Shown: positions 9,485-19,070, numbered from the stretch's first letter. The stretch: 64,000 nt of DNA from Oceanirhabdus sp942490885 (GCA_942490885.1 CALNYT010000002.1:868001-932000); one strand, 5' to 3'. The notes: a model not told the origin generated them from the sequence alone. Made by a program: numbers and translations.

Positions 9485-11129
9485 CAATGTCATTAAGTTA
9501 GTGATTTTTTCTATAACTTAAAAAGTCAATCGAAAGTAGATACGCTTTCGATTGACTTTTTTATGTTATTTTATCTATTTTTTTGCATGCAAATAGAACA
9601 GAGGATTATCTCTGCAAAAAAAATTTATATTTACTCTAATTTATGCTACTCTATATATGAAGCTAACTGCCGATTTGGTTTTGACTTTCCTAGGGTCTTT
9701 TCGGCCATTTCGAACAGGTAATATGTTTCTTTTTATTAATGCTTCAATATTAGGCGGTGATTCTACATTATTACACCTGAAGTAATGTACACAGATTGAT
9801 ATGGCTATAGTGAAGTTAACCTGGTAGCTATATTTTCTATGTTTCTGCTGTATAACTACGTGAGTTGTGATTATTTCGCAAAAGTTATACATAGTTAAAC
9901 GTGCAAATATTTCTTGTATAATGTAGGTCACCTTTTTCGAATGAAAACTTGTTAATCCAATGGCATATTTTAATTCTCTGAATGCTGTTTCAATTCCCCA
10001 ACGCATATGATATATCTCTTTTATTTTTTCCAAAGGAAAATCTTCTTTACTCAGATTAGTAATAATAACTTCATAACTATCCTCTGATATGGGAAAACGA
10101 ACAACTCTAAACCCTATCGGGTAAGTTCCTTTATCGTCAACCGGAAGGTAATCAAAGGTTTGACCTGAAGGCATAAATTTATACTTTTCTGGATGTTCCT
10201 TTACGTGATTTGTCTGACGTCTAGTCAGCAAGGTATTATACTCTATATCGAATATTTCACTATAAGGAATAGGCATTCTGGAAACTATTCCATTGCTATT
10301 AATATCTTTTGCACGTATAACAAAGTTCCAATTCTTTCTTCTGATGTGTTCTAAAACGTTATAGCTTTCATAACCTCTATCCGCTATTATTATAGTTTTT
10401 TCAGTAATATCAGAACGGTCTACCATATCAGTTAATGATCTAGATTCATTTTCCTCCCTACCAGCTTGAATAATTGCATCTACATATGTTCTGCTACACA
10501 AATCATACATAGCATTTAGATGCAGAAGATTATATCCTTTTGCATTGGGAGTGGCTCGAAAATAATTTTTCTTATCATCTGGATTATGGGCTATACATAA
10601 ATCAGAACCATCTACAGCTAACATTCGATATCCAGAAAAGCTTTTTGGATTTAAAGCTAATGATGTAAATTTATTAAAAAGATGCTCGAATGCCTCTGGC
10701 AGAATCTTTTTGCGCTGTTGAACAAATGCGGAGCATGTGGCGGCCTCATGATCATACGAAAAATATTTCATAAGTTCTATGTTTAAACTGTTACCACCAA
10801 TAGAAAGTAAAATATTTATCATTTCTTTGAATGTTAATTTCCGATTTCGAGTGAAATCCTTATCTGGATTATTGACATAAAGCCAAGAATATTTTTGCAT
10901 TTCATCTAATATTCCATCCAATTTTCCTTTAATAAAATCTGCATATTCGTTCATGTGTGAACCTCCTTAAATTAGTTGTAATTAAGGGGCTCCGCCGCAT
11001 TTTTCTTATTACTTGTCAAGCTTTTTTCAGTTTTTTCATGATAATATTACATAAAAAAAAGAACAGCTACGCTTTTAAAGCATACACTGTTCTTTATCCA
11101 TACTAATTTTTCTTAACTTAATGACATTG
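9485..11129 (-). mobile_element. IS4-family insertion sequence
   Basis: A 1645-bp element with perfect 16-bp terminal inverted repeats, CAATGTCATTAAGTTA and its complement. It is flanked by the direct repeat AGAATCTGGC at 9475-9484 and 11130-11139. It carries one transposase gene on the minus strand. Strong hairpins lie just inside both ends (about 9518-9561 and 11054-11095); they may insulate the transposase from outside transcription. Clean ends and duplication suggest a recent, intact insertion. Confidence 0.95.
9641..10954 (-). CDS. IS4-family transposase
   Basis: 437 residues. The DDE triad is visible as DGSDLC (about residue 116), IADRGYESYN (about 190) and YHMRWGIETAFRELK (about 317). 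The last shows the Y-(2)-R-(3)-E-(6)-K signature that defines the IS4 family. AGGAGG precedes the ATG at 10954. The frame is intact with no internal stop, so the element may still be active. Confidence 0.95.
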   Translation of the reverse strand: MNEYADFIKGKLDGILDEMQKYSWLYVNNPDKDFTRNRKLTFKEMINILLSIGGNSLNIELMKYFSYDHEAATCSAFVQQRKKILPEAFEHLFNKFTSLALNPKSFSGYRMLAVDGSDLCIAHNPDDKKNYFRATPNAKGYNLLHLNAMYDLCSRTYVDAIIQAGREENESRSLTDMVDRSDITEKTIIIADRGYESYNVLEHIRRKNWNFVIRAKDINSNGIVSRMPIPYSEIFDIEYNTLLTRRQTNHVKEHPEKYKFMPSGQTFDYLPVDDKGTYPIGFRVVRFPISEDSYEVIITNLSKEDFPLEKIKEIYHMRWGIETAFRELKYAIGLTSFHSKKVTYIIQEIFARLTMYNFCEIITTHVVIQQKHRKYSYQVNFTIAISICVHYFRCNNVESPPNIEALIKRNILPVRNGRKDPRKVKTKSAVSFIYRVA

Positions 11130-13361
11130 AGAATCTGGCGAGTATATTATTTTTAAACCAGATAGACAAGTTGCTTTTAAAAAAGAGACTGCTATGTATC
11201 ATATGAAGGATAGGTGGGGAAATACAGTACATTGGTTGCAACCTGAGAAAACATTTGAAAATTATTATGATTTACCTGTGGTTATTCAGAAAAAGCCAGT
11301 AAATAAGTTTTATTTTATTGAGTATGTAAAGATTAAGTCAGATGGTACTTATGAGAGAATTAAAGATGCTCAAAAAATTGATTTAATTATGGCTAATAAT
11401 GTTATGGTTACATCGGGGATAGCAACGCAACTTTCTGAGGAGCCTAGGGAGATTGAGGGGCTTGAATTAACAAGGACTACTGTTATTCAAGTAGATGAAC
11501 CTAAAAAGAAATTAGATGAGAGTGTTTATGGTGACGATAGATATATTATATATGATTCGTCAAATGTAAGGCCTGGTGATAAAGTAACGGGTTTGTTTAA
11601 GGCTATTGAAGATATAAGGGAGTGGAAGGATCCTCATTTAGTTCTTTATTATAAAGAGAAAGGGGATATTAATGCTAATATAAAAACAGATAAGAACCGT
11701 TATAATATTAAGGTTGGTGAGACTGCAAGGATAAAGATAAGCACAAGTGCTGAACTTGAAGATGTAAAGGAGCCAAGTAGGGTTGGGGAACTATGGTCGT
11801 CGCTTGAGAGTGTGATTTGTGAGGGTGTTGAGTATGAGAATGGTGGTAAGGAAACTAAGGTAGAGAAAAGAATAACTGTGGATAATCCAAGTAGTGATAT
11901 GTATAAGTATGAGATATCTGGATTATCTAAGGGTATTCATAAAGTAAAAATTAGAAGTAATGCATGGTGGATTGATGAGAATGGTGTTAAGTCAGAGTTG
12001 AAAAGTCCTGTTGAGAAAGTGGTTACTATTGTTGTTCAAAGTGAGGAGGGAGGGATTGTATTTGATCCAAAGGAAACTTCGTGGACAAATGAAGGTAGAG
12101 AGTCACAGGGAAAAGGGAGATATAAAGTAAATGTAAGTTATCGAGGAGATAATCCTTTTCTTGAGGCTGGTGAAATAGTAATTAATAAACATGAAGACAT
12201 AGCGAATCCTCCTATAGTCACAACTAATCCCGATGGATTGAAAACATCTACTCCACAACCTTCAACTATTACTGATGAGGAGAGAACAGAGACTTTTGAA
12301 GTAACTTTTGAACTGGAATCTATATCTGTGAGTGGGGATGCTCAAGGCGAGTTTGGTCCTGATGGGGGAGATTTGTTTATTGAGAAAGTAGGTGCAGATT
12401 TAAAGCTTAATGGAGAAGGAAAATGGGGAGAACCACAGTTCCAATTACCTCCTCTTGGGGATGGTGAATCTTTTGTGGGGGAACCAACTTTGCCTGATAC
12501 TCCCAAAGTCCCAACTGGGGAAGGTGGGGTTTATATGCTGGATTGGACAAGGGATAGAGCGGGAAATGTTACAACTAGAGTATTTAGAAACTATGATGAC
12601 CCAATAAAGTTAAAGGGGTTAAAGGTGATAGATATAAAAGATTATGCATGGACGCCTCAATTTTGGAATACGAAAGTAGAACCTAAGAAGCTTAAAGGTA
12701 AAAAATTTGGTCCTGATGAAATGCCTATAGATGAAAGAACAAATGGAGGTATACCTGGAATAAATATTTCAAAGGGATATGCTGTGGTATTTGAGATTAA
12801 ATCAGAATACTTGGATTTTAGAGAGGACACTATAGTAATCAAACCTACCTTCTTTTATTTAAAGGATGGGAAGCGAATTCCTTGTGATTTATATTATCAA
12901 TTGGAGAGTAATCCATTTATAAAATATGGATCTAAAGATGATAAATTTAATGTATATTACACTGATGCATTAAAAGACAATGTTACAGGAACCTTTACTA
13001 GATTAGAGCTTGAAAAGAATGAAAGACAAGTTAGATCAGAAGAGGAAAATGTATGGAGGTTTAAATATTATATTCATTATAATACCTATGCAGTTGAAAA
13101 AGGAAAGAAGGTATATGCATATCCTACATCAGCATTGAAGGGTGGTAAATTTTTAATACAGTTCGATGTAAAGGCTTATAGAAACAATGAAGTAAAGCCA
13201 CATGATTTCTGGATGAGATATGATTATATTGAAAAGAACTGGAAATTAGAAGGTGGAAACAAGAAGGCTGAAGAGCCGGGAGATGTGCTTATATTCGATG
13301 AACACAGCATAATTGATGATTATGATGCTGGAGGAGTGCATTAGTTATTAAAATTAATTAG

Positions 13362-13407
13362 AGGATGATTCAAAGTTATTTTAAATAATTTTTGAAACAT
13401 CCTTTTT
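13362..13407 (+). terminator. Rho-independent terminator after Y3
   Basis: GGATG and TTCAAA pair with TTTGAA and CATCC around an AT-rich loop, followed by TTTTT. It closes the X3-Y3 unit. Confidence 0.7.
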
Positions 13408-13562
13408 ACATTGAATGTGTTTAGAGTATGTATTCTTGATATTTACATAGGAAAATGAAGTTAGTTGTAGAACTTATAATATTATTAAACTCCGCAACAC
13501 AGGAAATATTTTTTAAATATAGATATGTTAAATTTATAGTATCAATTGGGAGGAAGAAAGTC

Positions 13563-14882
13563 ATGGAGACAGTAGATATAATGCAGAAAACCATAGATTA
13601 CATTGAAGATAACTTGAAAGCAGAAATAACAGCAGAGGATTTAGCAGAAATATCGGGATTTTCACTATATCATTTTTATCACTTATTTGGTTCTTATATA
13701 GGTATACCGATACTTGCCTATATAACAAAACGAAGATTAATGCATGCAATTTATGAAGCAAATGGTGGTAAAAAGTTAGTTGATGTCTCTCTAGAGTATG
13801 GATTTAATACTCATGCAGGATTTTTTAAGGCTTTTAAGCGTGAATATGGATGTTCTCCCAAGAGATTTTTAAAAATTAAATCGGCTAAAAAACCTGAGCC
13901 GATAGACTTAAGAGCGGAGGGAAAATTTATGTTAACACAAACTCAAATAAGACAAATACTATCAAACTGGGATATAGATGTTAAAAGTGAAATTGGTACA
14001 ATGTATGTTGTAGGTGGTGCTGTTAAATCAGAGAATACCTGGACAATTGGAGAAGAATATATTCTTAAAACTGGAAAGGACTTTTCAGGACTTCGTACAC
14101 ACCTTTCTGTTACAAAAGCATTAAGCTCAGAGGGGATAACTTCTGGAAGTCCACTTAAAACGAAGAAAAATCAAGATTTCATAACATTAGATGATAGATA
14201 TTATATTTTATTTAATCGCATTGAAGGTAAATATCTATTACCAGAAGAAAGATATAATGATAATAGGGTAGAAACTGCTCAAAAATATGGTGAAGCCATA
14301 GGAAAACTTCATAAAGCTCTTTTAAAACAAGAGGATAACATTGATGTTAATGATTATGATATGTTTAAAACAGTAAATGAATGGGCATTACCTGAAACTA
14401 AAAGTATTATGGAACAATGGGGTTGCCCGTTACCAGAGGAATTTTATAATAATTACTTGGAGAATTTCAAGGAACTTTGTTCAAAGTTACCTAAACAGAT
14501 AATTCATAGAGATCCTAACCCATCTAATATTTTATTTCACAATGGCGAAGTAAGTGGATTTGTGGATTTTGAGATAAGCAGGACATATGTAAGGCTTTTT
14601 GACCCATGTTATTGTGCAACAGGGATACTGTCAGAAGCTAATGAGGTTGAAGGAGGCTTTGAAAAGTGGCCAGAAATTCTTCATGGAATAATCAAAGGTT
14701 ATAATAGTATATGTAATCTAACAAAAGAAGAAAAAGAAGCTATTCCATATGTTATTTATTCCATTCAGATGATAGTTATTGCATATCTTGCTGATAAAGA
14801 TGACCAGAAAGATGTGGCAATGTTTAATCGTAATATGCTTTTATGGATATGGGAAAATAGAGATAAATGCTTTTCTAAGTAA
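13563..14882 (+). CDS. AraC-type HTH fused to an aminoglycoside-phosphotransferase-like domain
   Basis: 439 residues; ATG at 13563 follows GGGAGGAAG. Residues 1-105 are two helix-turn-helix units of the AraC family (TAEDLAEISGFSLYHFYHLF; VDVSLEYGFNTHAGFFKAFK; ends CSPKRFLK). Residues ~120-439 form an APH/choline-kinase fold with the catalytic loop IIHRDPNPSNILF (HxDxxxxN) and the metal-binding DFE in FVDFEISRTY. AraC-enzyme fusions of this kind are seen in clostridia, where the DNA-binding part may sense the small-molecule substrate. The substrate is unknown and resistance should not be assumed. A terminator follows directly, so it is monocistronic. Confidence 0.85.
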   Translation: METVDIMQKTIDYIEDNLKAEITAEDLAEISGFSLYHFYHLFGSYIGIPILAYITKRRLMHAIYEANGGKKLVDVSLEYGFNTHAGFFKAFKREYGCSPKRFLKIKSAKKPEPIDLRAEGKFMLTQTQIRQILSNWDIDVKSEIGTMYVVGGAVKSENTWTIGEEYILKTGKDFSGLRTHLSVTKALSSEGITSGSPLKTKKNQDFITLDDRYYILFNRIEGKYLLPEERYNDNRVETAQKYGEAIGKLHKALLKQEDNIDVNDYDMFKTVNEWALPETKSIMEQWGCPLPEEFYNNYLENFKELCSKLPKQIIHRDPNPSNILFHNGEVSGFVDFEISRTYVRLFDPCYCATGILSEANEVEGGFEKWPEILHGIIKGYNSICNLTKEEKEAIPYVIYSIQMIVIAYLADKDDQKDVAMFNRNMLLWIWENRDKCFSK

Positions 14883-14885
14883 TAT

Positions 14886-14924
14886 TCAAAAAGATACTCT
14901 TTATAATATAAAGGGTATCTTTTT
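14886..14924 (+). terminator. Rho-independent terminator
   Basis: AAAGATAC-CTTTA pairs with TAAAG-GTATCTTT, followed by a T run. It ends the AraC-APH gene. Confidence 0.8.
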
Positions 14925-14992
14925 TTGTGCGTTAATGGTAAATTAGGGATAAAGAAATAGAAACTACTTTGGGGAATAAAGGGGTGAATTAA

Positions 14993-15532
14993 ATGAAGAA
15001 AGCAGTATTTCTTGATAGAGATGGGGTAATAATTGAAGACAGTGGTTATATTGATAACATTGAGGATGTAAAGTTCTTTCCATTTACTGTGGAAGTATTG
15101 AAGAAGCTTAATGAGCATTATGAACTTTTCATAGTTACTAATCAGTCGGGAATAGGTAGAAAATTAATAACACAAGAGGGCGTAGAGAGGGTACATGAAT
15201 ATATTTTAGATGAATTAAGAAAAAATCATATACACATCAAAGAGATATATTGCTGTCCTCACATAAATGAAGATAAGTGTGTTTGTAAAAAACCTAATCC
15301 CTTTTTTATTCAAGAAGCAGAGAAAAAGCATAATATAGATATAAAAAAATCATTTGTTATTGGAGATCATCCCTCTGATGTAGAGTTTGCGGTTAGTGCT
15401 GGTGCAACAGGAATATATGTATTAACTGGTCATGGAGAGAAACATTTAAGTGAATTAAAACATAGACAGTTAATCTTTGATTCTTTAAAAGAAGCGGCTG
15501 AGTGGATACTTAATGAAAAAAATAATAACTAG
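14993..15532 (+). CDS. HAD-IIIA phosphatase (GmhB/HisB-like)
   Basis: 179 residues, ATG after AAGGGGTG. The FLDRDGVI motif at residues 5-12 gives the nucleophile and acid/base Asp pair; TNQSGIGR is motif II; IGDHPSDVEFA is motif IV. A zinc-binding CPH...CVC segment near residue 80-92 matches the D-glycero-D-manno-heptose 1,7-bisphosphate phosphatase branch. In Gram-positives such proteins dephosphorylate heptose or other sugar phosphates. No heptose pathway genes are nearby, so the substrate is uncertain. Cytoplasmic, monocistronic between two terminators. Confidence 0.85.
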   Translation: MKKAVFLDRDGVIIEDSGYIDNIEDVKFFPFTVEVLKKLNEHYELFIVTNQSGIGRKLITQEGVERVHEYILDELRKNHIHIKEIYCCPHINEDKCVCKKPNPFFIQEAEKKHNIDIKKSFVIGDHPSDVEFAVSAGATGIYVLTGHGEKHLSELKHRQLIFDSLKEAAEWILNEKNNN

Positions 15533-15540
15533 AATAAATT

Positions 15541-15575
15541 TTAAGACCTTATTAATTTAATCTGGTCTTTGTTTT
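15541..15575 (+). terminator. Rho-independent terminator
   Basis: AAGACC pairs with GGTCTT, followed by TGTTTTTTT, just after the HAD phosphatase stop. Confidence 0.75.
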
Positions 15576-15587
15576 TTTCTTTTAAAT

Positions 15588-15627
15588 TAATATATGATTG
15601 TTACATGAATGTAACAATCATATATTA
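15588..15627. promoter_or_regulatory. Perfect 40-bp palindrome
   Basis: Two 19-base arms, TAATATATGATTGTTACAT and its exact complement, are separated by GA. It lies about 95 bases upstream of the S41-like lipoprotein gene. Lacking a T run, it is not a terminator. It could be an operator for a dimeric regulator or a mini-inverted repeat. A related half (TTGTTACATGATATA) occurs at about 21670, upstream of the AraC-nucleotidyltransferase gene. Confidence 0.5.
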
Positions 15628-15721
15628 AAATGAAATGTAAAACGATGGAAGAAAATTTATGAAAGTATTAAACTTATAAATATGATAAGAACAAAATAAC
15701 ATATTGATAAGGAGTATGAAA

Positions 15722-16987
15722 ATGTTAAAAAAAAGATTGAATAAAGTTACATTAGTATTATTAATATTTAGCTTTATATGTGTGTTTTTTGCAGGGTGTT
15801 CTAACAAATATGTATCCAAAAGTGGTAACCGTGTGGACATGTGGGAAAAGGATATTGATTATCTTGCTAAAAAACTTCCTAAAAAACATAAAAATTTATT
15901 TTTTAAATTAACAGAGGAAGATTTTAATACTGAGATAGACAAATTAAAGGAATCATTACAACAGCTAAATGATGATGAAATTAGATTGAATATACAAAAA
16001 ATAGTTGCTTCTGTAGGCGATGGACATACTACAACAAATATTGGTGCAGATAAAATGTTTCCAATGGAATTATATTGGTATAAAGATGGCTTTTATGTTA
16101 GAAATACGTCATCTGAATATGAAAAAATCATGTATAGTAAGCTTATTAAAATTAATTCTGAAGATATTGACAGTGTTTTAGAGAAACTTTCAAAGGTTAT
16201 TTCACATGAAAATGAAGCGCACTTAAAATCACAGGCGCCATGGAGTATTGAAATTTCCTCAAGACTGTATGGGCTTGGTATTATAGAAAATACTGATTAT
16301 GCTAAATTTACTTTTCAAGATAGAAATGGTGAAGAGATAGAAGTAGAAATGAATTCGAAAGATGGGGAATATGTATTAGATAATATCATTGGAGAAGGTA
16401 AAGAGGGAGAAAGTACTTTATTTATGAAGGATAGGGATAAGTCCTACTGGTATGAATACTTAGAGCAAGATAAGATGATTTATTTTATGTATAATCGATG
16501 TAGAGAAATGAAAGAAAAATCATTTGATAAATTTTCAAAAGAACTTATGGAATCTATAAATAATAAAGATGTAGAAAAGGTTGTAATAGATATTAGAAAT
16601 AATGGTGGTGGAAGTTCTCCAATATTAAATGATTTTATTGATGAGTTATCAAATTGTAAATTAAATAAAAAAGGTGGGATTTATGTTATTGTAGGTAGAA
16701 GTACTTTTTCATCTGCAATATTAAATGCAATAACTTTAAAGCAAAAAACTGAAGCAATTTTCATTGGTGAACCTACAGGAGGAAAGCCAAATCATTATGG
16801 TGAAGTAAAAAGCTTTAAATTACCCAATAATAAAGTTACGGTAAAGTACTCCACTAAGTATTTCACAAATTATGATGAAGATATTGATTCATTTATTCCA
16901 GATATAATAATTGAATTAACTATTGATGATTATATTAATAACAATGATCCAATATTGGAGTATATAAGAAAAGAGGTTCAAGAATAG
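15722..16987 (+). CDS. S41-family (C-terminal processing) peptidase-like lipoprotein
   Basis: 421 residues. The ATG at 15722 is seven bases after AAGGAG; upstream in-frame starts at 15704 (TTG) and 15716 (ATG) lack spacing. Residues 1-26 are a lipoprotein signal with lipobox FAGC, placing the protein on the outer face of the membrane. The C-terminal half shows the S41 core: VVIDIRNNGGGSS, then GRSTFSSAILNA (nucleophile Ser), and GEPTGGKPNHYG. No clear PDZ domain was seen. Likely a surface-anchored protease or related hydrolase of unknown target. Flanked by terminators, so expressed alone. Confidence 0.8.
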   Translation: MLKKRLNKVTLVLLIFSFICVFFAGCSNKYVSKSGNRVDMWEKDIDYLAKKLPKKHKNLFFKLTEEDFNTEIDKLKESLQQLNDDEIRLNIQKIVASVGDGHTTTNIGADKMFPMELYWYKDGFYVRNTSSEYEKIMYSKLIKINSEDIDSVLEKLSKVISHENEAHLKSQAPWSIEISSRLYGLGIIENTDYAKFTFQDRNGEEIEVEMNSKDGEYVLDNIIGEGKEGESTLFMKDRDKSYWYEYLEQDKMIYFMYNRCREMKEKSFDKFSKELMESINNKDVEKVVIDIRNNGGGSSPILNDFIDELSNCKLNKKGGIYVIVGRSTFSSAILNAITLKQKTEAIFIGEPTGGKPNHYGEVKSFKLPNNKVTVKYSTKYFTNYDEDIDSFIPDIIIELTIDDYINNNDPILEYIRKEVQE

Positions 16988-16995
16988 AATTTTCA

Positions 16996-17028
16996 AGACA
17001 GCGATTTAATCGCTGTCTTTCTGTTTTT
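16996..17028 (+). terminator. Rho-independent terminator
   Basis: AAGACAGCGAT pairs with ATCGCTGTCTT around a TTA loop, followed by a T-rich tail. Confidence 0.85.
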
Positions 17029-17121
17029 ATTCACATAAACTGAGAAATGTTGTTGCCAAATAATTATACGATGGATTAGATTAATTAAAATCGATTAAGA
17101 TAGACTAATATTTTAAAGGAA

Positions 17122-17202
17122 TGCTCGCAGAGTATGATAATCCAGTTGATTTCACAAGAAAGAATAATATAAATGAATTAATAAATTATGTTTCTTCATA
17201 AT
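17122..17202 (+). pseudogene. Short 3' gene remnant
   Basis: A 26-codon frame (MLAEYDNPVDFTRKNNINEL…) ending just before the flavodoxin fragment. It reads like the end of a larger soluble protein and has no strong ribosome binding site. I cannot assign a family. Treated as debris of a deleted gene. Confidence 0.3.
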
Positions 17203-17221
17203 ATTTTGGGGAGGTAGTACA

Positions 17222-17479
17222 GTGAAAACATTAATAGTTTTTGGTACAAAGCATGGATGTACTGAAAGATGTGCAAAAACTCTGTCAGAAAAATTTGATG
17301 GAGAGGTTGATTTAATTAACTTGAAAGAAGGAAAAAATATAGATATCTCACAATATGATAAGGTGATTATTGGTGATTCTATTGGAGGGGAATTTATATT
17401 TAAAAAGATGAAATTCTTTAAAGTATTTTTAAATCCCCCCCAAAGTAAGGGTTTCTTTAAGTGGTTTAGATATTCTTAA
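17222..17479 (+). pseudogene. Flavodoxin-domain gene with internal deletion
   Basis: Starts at GTG 17222 after GGGGAGG. Its first ~54 codons match the intact flavodoxin gene at 18538 almost exactly up to VIIG. It then jumps to GGEFIFKKMKFF, skipping about 65 codons that carry the middle of the flavodoxin fold. The end is unrelated (VFLNPPQSKGFF…). The product would lack half of the FMN-binding fold and is unlikely to bind flavin. A decayed duplicate, about 1.3 kb from its parent. Confidence 0.8.
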
Positions 17480-17792
17480 CAATCATAATTCACGTATTAA
17501 AGTATATATATAGTGTTACTAATTATGATTTTAAAGTAGCTATTTACACTAGGGAAGAGACTCAAATTTATGGTGCTGGAATTAGTTGGATTGCTTATGG
17601 TGAATAGCGAAAATATCCTTTAAGTAAAAATATGGGTGAGTTAAAAGGCTCACCTCTTAAGTTTTACCAAGGTCCGTATCATTACATTTTCAAGTTCTGT
17701 TCCATAAATAACTGTAGATTTAAACCAAGTTATTAGATTATATGTAATCTTAATATTAATTGGTAAATCTTAATATTAATTGGTAAATGATG
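17480..17792. other. Gap without a recognised gene
   Basis: Contains decayed, unassignable coding-like sequence (about 17500-17610), a GGTGAG/CTCACC hairpin (17634-17654) lacking a T run, and a direct repeat of CTTAATATTAATTGGTAAAT (two copies, about 17748-17788) just before the TetR promoter. Confidence 0.4.
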
Positions 17793-17856
17793 TTGACAAA
17801 AATTACATATAGGATATAATAAAATTAACAATGTTAATAAAATTAACGTTGTTAAT
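17793..17856 (+). promoter_or_regulatory. Promoter and twin TetR-type operator
   Basis: TTGACA (17793-17798) and TATAAT (17815-17820) are 16 bases apart. Directly downstream are two palindromes: ATTAACAATGTTAAT (17824-17838, perfect) and ATTAACGTTGTTAAT (17842-17856). Their centres are 18 bases apart, on the same face of the helix within reason. They overlap the likely transcription start, the usual place for autoregulation by the TetR protein encoded next. Confidence 0.75.
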
Positions 17857-17936
17857 AAGGTGATGGTAAGAGTAGTAAAAAGTGATTATAAAGTGCTAAA
17901 GAGAGAGTAATAAATCAAGTGAAATGGAGACTACAA

Positions 17937-18524
17937 ATGGATAAAAAAGAAATACAAAAACAAAGAATGATGAAATACTTTATAGATGCTGCAAAAGAAA
18001 TTATCAAAGAGGATGGAGTCAAGGAGCTTTCAGCAAGAAAAGTAGGGGAAAGGGCTGGGTATTCTTATGCTACAATTTATAACTACTTTAATGATTTAAA
18101 TACATTACTTACATACTGTGTTTTTGACTTCTTTGAAGATTGCCATAAATATATGGTAAGTTGTAAAAAACAAGGAGAAAATCCTAGAGAGCAAGTAATA
18201 ACACAAGGATGTGCTTATTTTAGGTATTTTGCTGAAAATCCTGAAATGTTTCAGTTAATTTTTCTAGAAGATCTGGGTGAGGCTCCAGAAAAATTCATGA
18301 AAAATATTAAACGTCCTTCAGTAAGAGAGCTTCTTAGGGAAAACTTAATAGAATGTGCTAAAGAAGGGTATATACCAGAGGAAAATATAAAATTGTTACA
18401 AGATTTAATTCCATCATTATTAAGTGGAAAGCTGTTATTTTTCTTAAAAAAGAGAAATACTGAGGATTTGGAAGATATGATTACCGTAGTCAGAAATGAA
18501 ATAGAATTTCTTTTATCTAGATAA
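17937..18524 (+). CDS. TetR-family transcriptional regulator
   Basis: 195 residues from ATG 17937 (GGAG seven bases upstream; a GTG at 17919 is less likely). Residues ~15-58 hold the TetR helix-turn-helix (ELSARKVGERAGYSYATIYNYF). The remainder is an all-helical ligand-binding and dimer domain with no recognisable specificity. It is followed after 13 bases by a flavodoxin-domain gene, so the pair probably forms an operon. Two palindromes in its own promoter suggest it represses itself and the flavodoxin. The inducer is unknown. Confidence 0.9.
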   Translation: MDKKEIQKQRMMKYFIDAAKEIIKEDGVKELSARKVGERAGYSYATIYNYFNDLNTLLTYCVFDFFEDCHKYMVSCKKQGENPREQVITQGCAYFRYFAENPEMFQLIFLEDLGEAPEKFMKNIKRPSVRELLRENLIECAKEGYIPEENIKLLQDLIPSLLSGKLLFFLKKRNTEDLEDMITVVRNEIEFLLSR

Positions 18525-18537
18525 GGGGGGGAAAATA

Positions 18538-19017
18538 ATGAAAACATTAATAGGTTTTGGTACAAAGCGTGGATGTACTGAAAGGTGTGCAAAAACTCTG
18601 TCAGAAAAATTTGATGGAGCGGTTGATTTAATTAACTTGAAAGAAGGAAAAAATATAGATATCTCACAATATGATAAGGTGATTATTGGTGGTTCTATTT
18701 ATATAGGTAAGATTCAGAAAGAAGTAAGTCAGTTCTGTGTAGAAAACTTGAACGTGTTAAAAGATAAAAAAGTGGGATTGTTTATATGTTGTATGGGTGA
18801 AGGCGAGGTTGTAGAAAAACAGTTGAATGAAGCGTTCCCACAAGAATTAATAGAAAATGCTGTCGCAAAAGAATCCTTTGGAGGGGAATTTATATTTAAA
18901 AAGATGAAATTCTTTGAAAGAGTAATAGTTAAGAAAATATCTAAGATAGATAAAGATGTATCAAATATTTTTGATGAACGAATTGATGAGTTTGCAAGTG
19001 TAATGAATGGAATATAA
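18538..19017 (+). CDS. Flavodoxin-domain protein (protoporphyrinogen-oxidase-HemG-like fold)
   Basis: 159 residues, ATG after AAGGGGGGG. The N-terminal GFGTKRGCTERCAKTL is the phosphate-binding loop of the flavodoxin_5/HemG type (T-x-x-G-x-T/C). VIIGGSIYIGKI and KVGLFICCMGEGE match later flavin-contacting strands. It is likely a soluble FMN electron carrier or oxidoreductase in the operon controlled by the TetR protein. There are no haem genes nearby, so a HemG role is not implied. A truncated copy lies at 17222. Confidence 0.8.
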   Translation: MKTLIGFGTKRGCTERCAKTLSEKFDGAVDLINLKEGKNIDISQYDKVIIGGSIYIGKIQKEVSQFCVENLNVLKDKKVGLFICCMGEGEVVEKQLNEAFPQELIENAVAKESFGGEFIFKKMKFFERVIVKKISKIDKDVSNIFDERIDEFASVMNGI

Positions 19018-19030
19018 TTTTTTAATACTT

Positions 19031-19070
19031 AAAGAACAGTTTGGCTCATATAGAGTTGAACTGTTTTTTT
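19031..19070 (+). terminator. Rho-independent terminator
   Basis: GAACAGTT pairs with AACTGTTT around a ~17-base loop, followed by seven T. Ends the TetR-flavodoxin operon. Confidence 0.7.

Larger units (their letters stand above)
8900..13344 (+). pseudogene. Y3: large beta-type secreted protein split by an IS4 element
   Basis: The first exon-like part is 8900-9484 and the second is 11140-13344, separated by an IS4-family element. Removing the element and one copy of its 10-bp target duplication gives an uninterrupted 929-residue frame (…AESG|EYIIFKPDRQVAFKK…), confirmed by alignment with Y2 across the junction. Residues 1-28 form a signal peptide ending NVLA. The rest is beta-rich with several Ig-like stretches, a Pro-rich hinge (about 560-590) and a Trp/Tyr-rich C-terminal region. 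No catalytic motif was recognised. This is the only full-length Y gene in the array and the only one not ended by block R. Confidence 0.75.
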
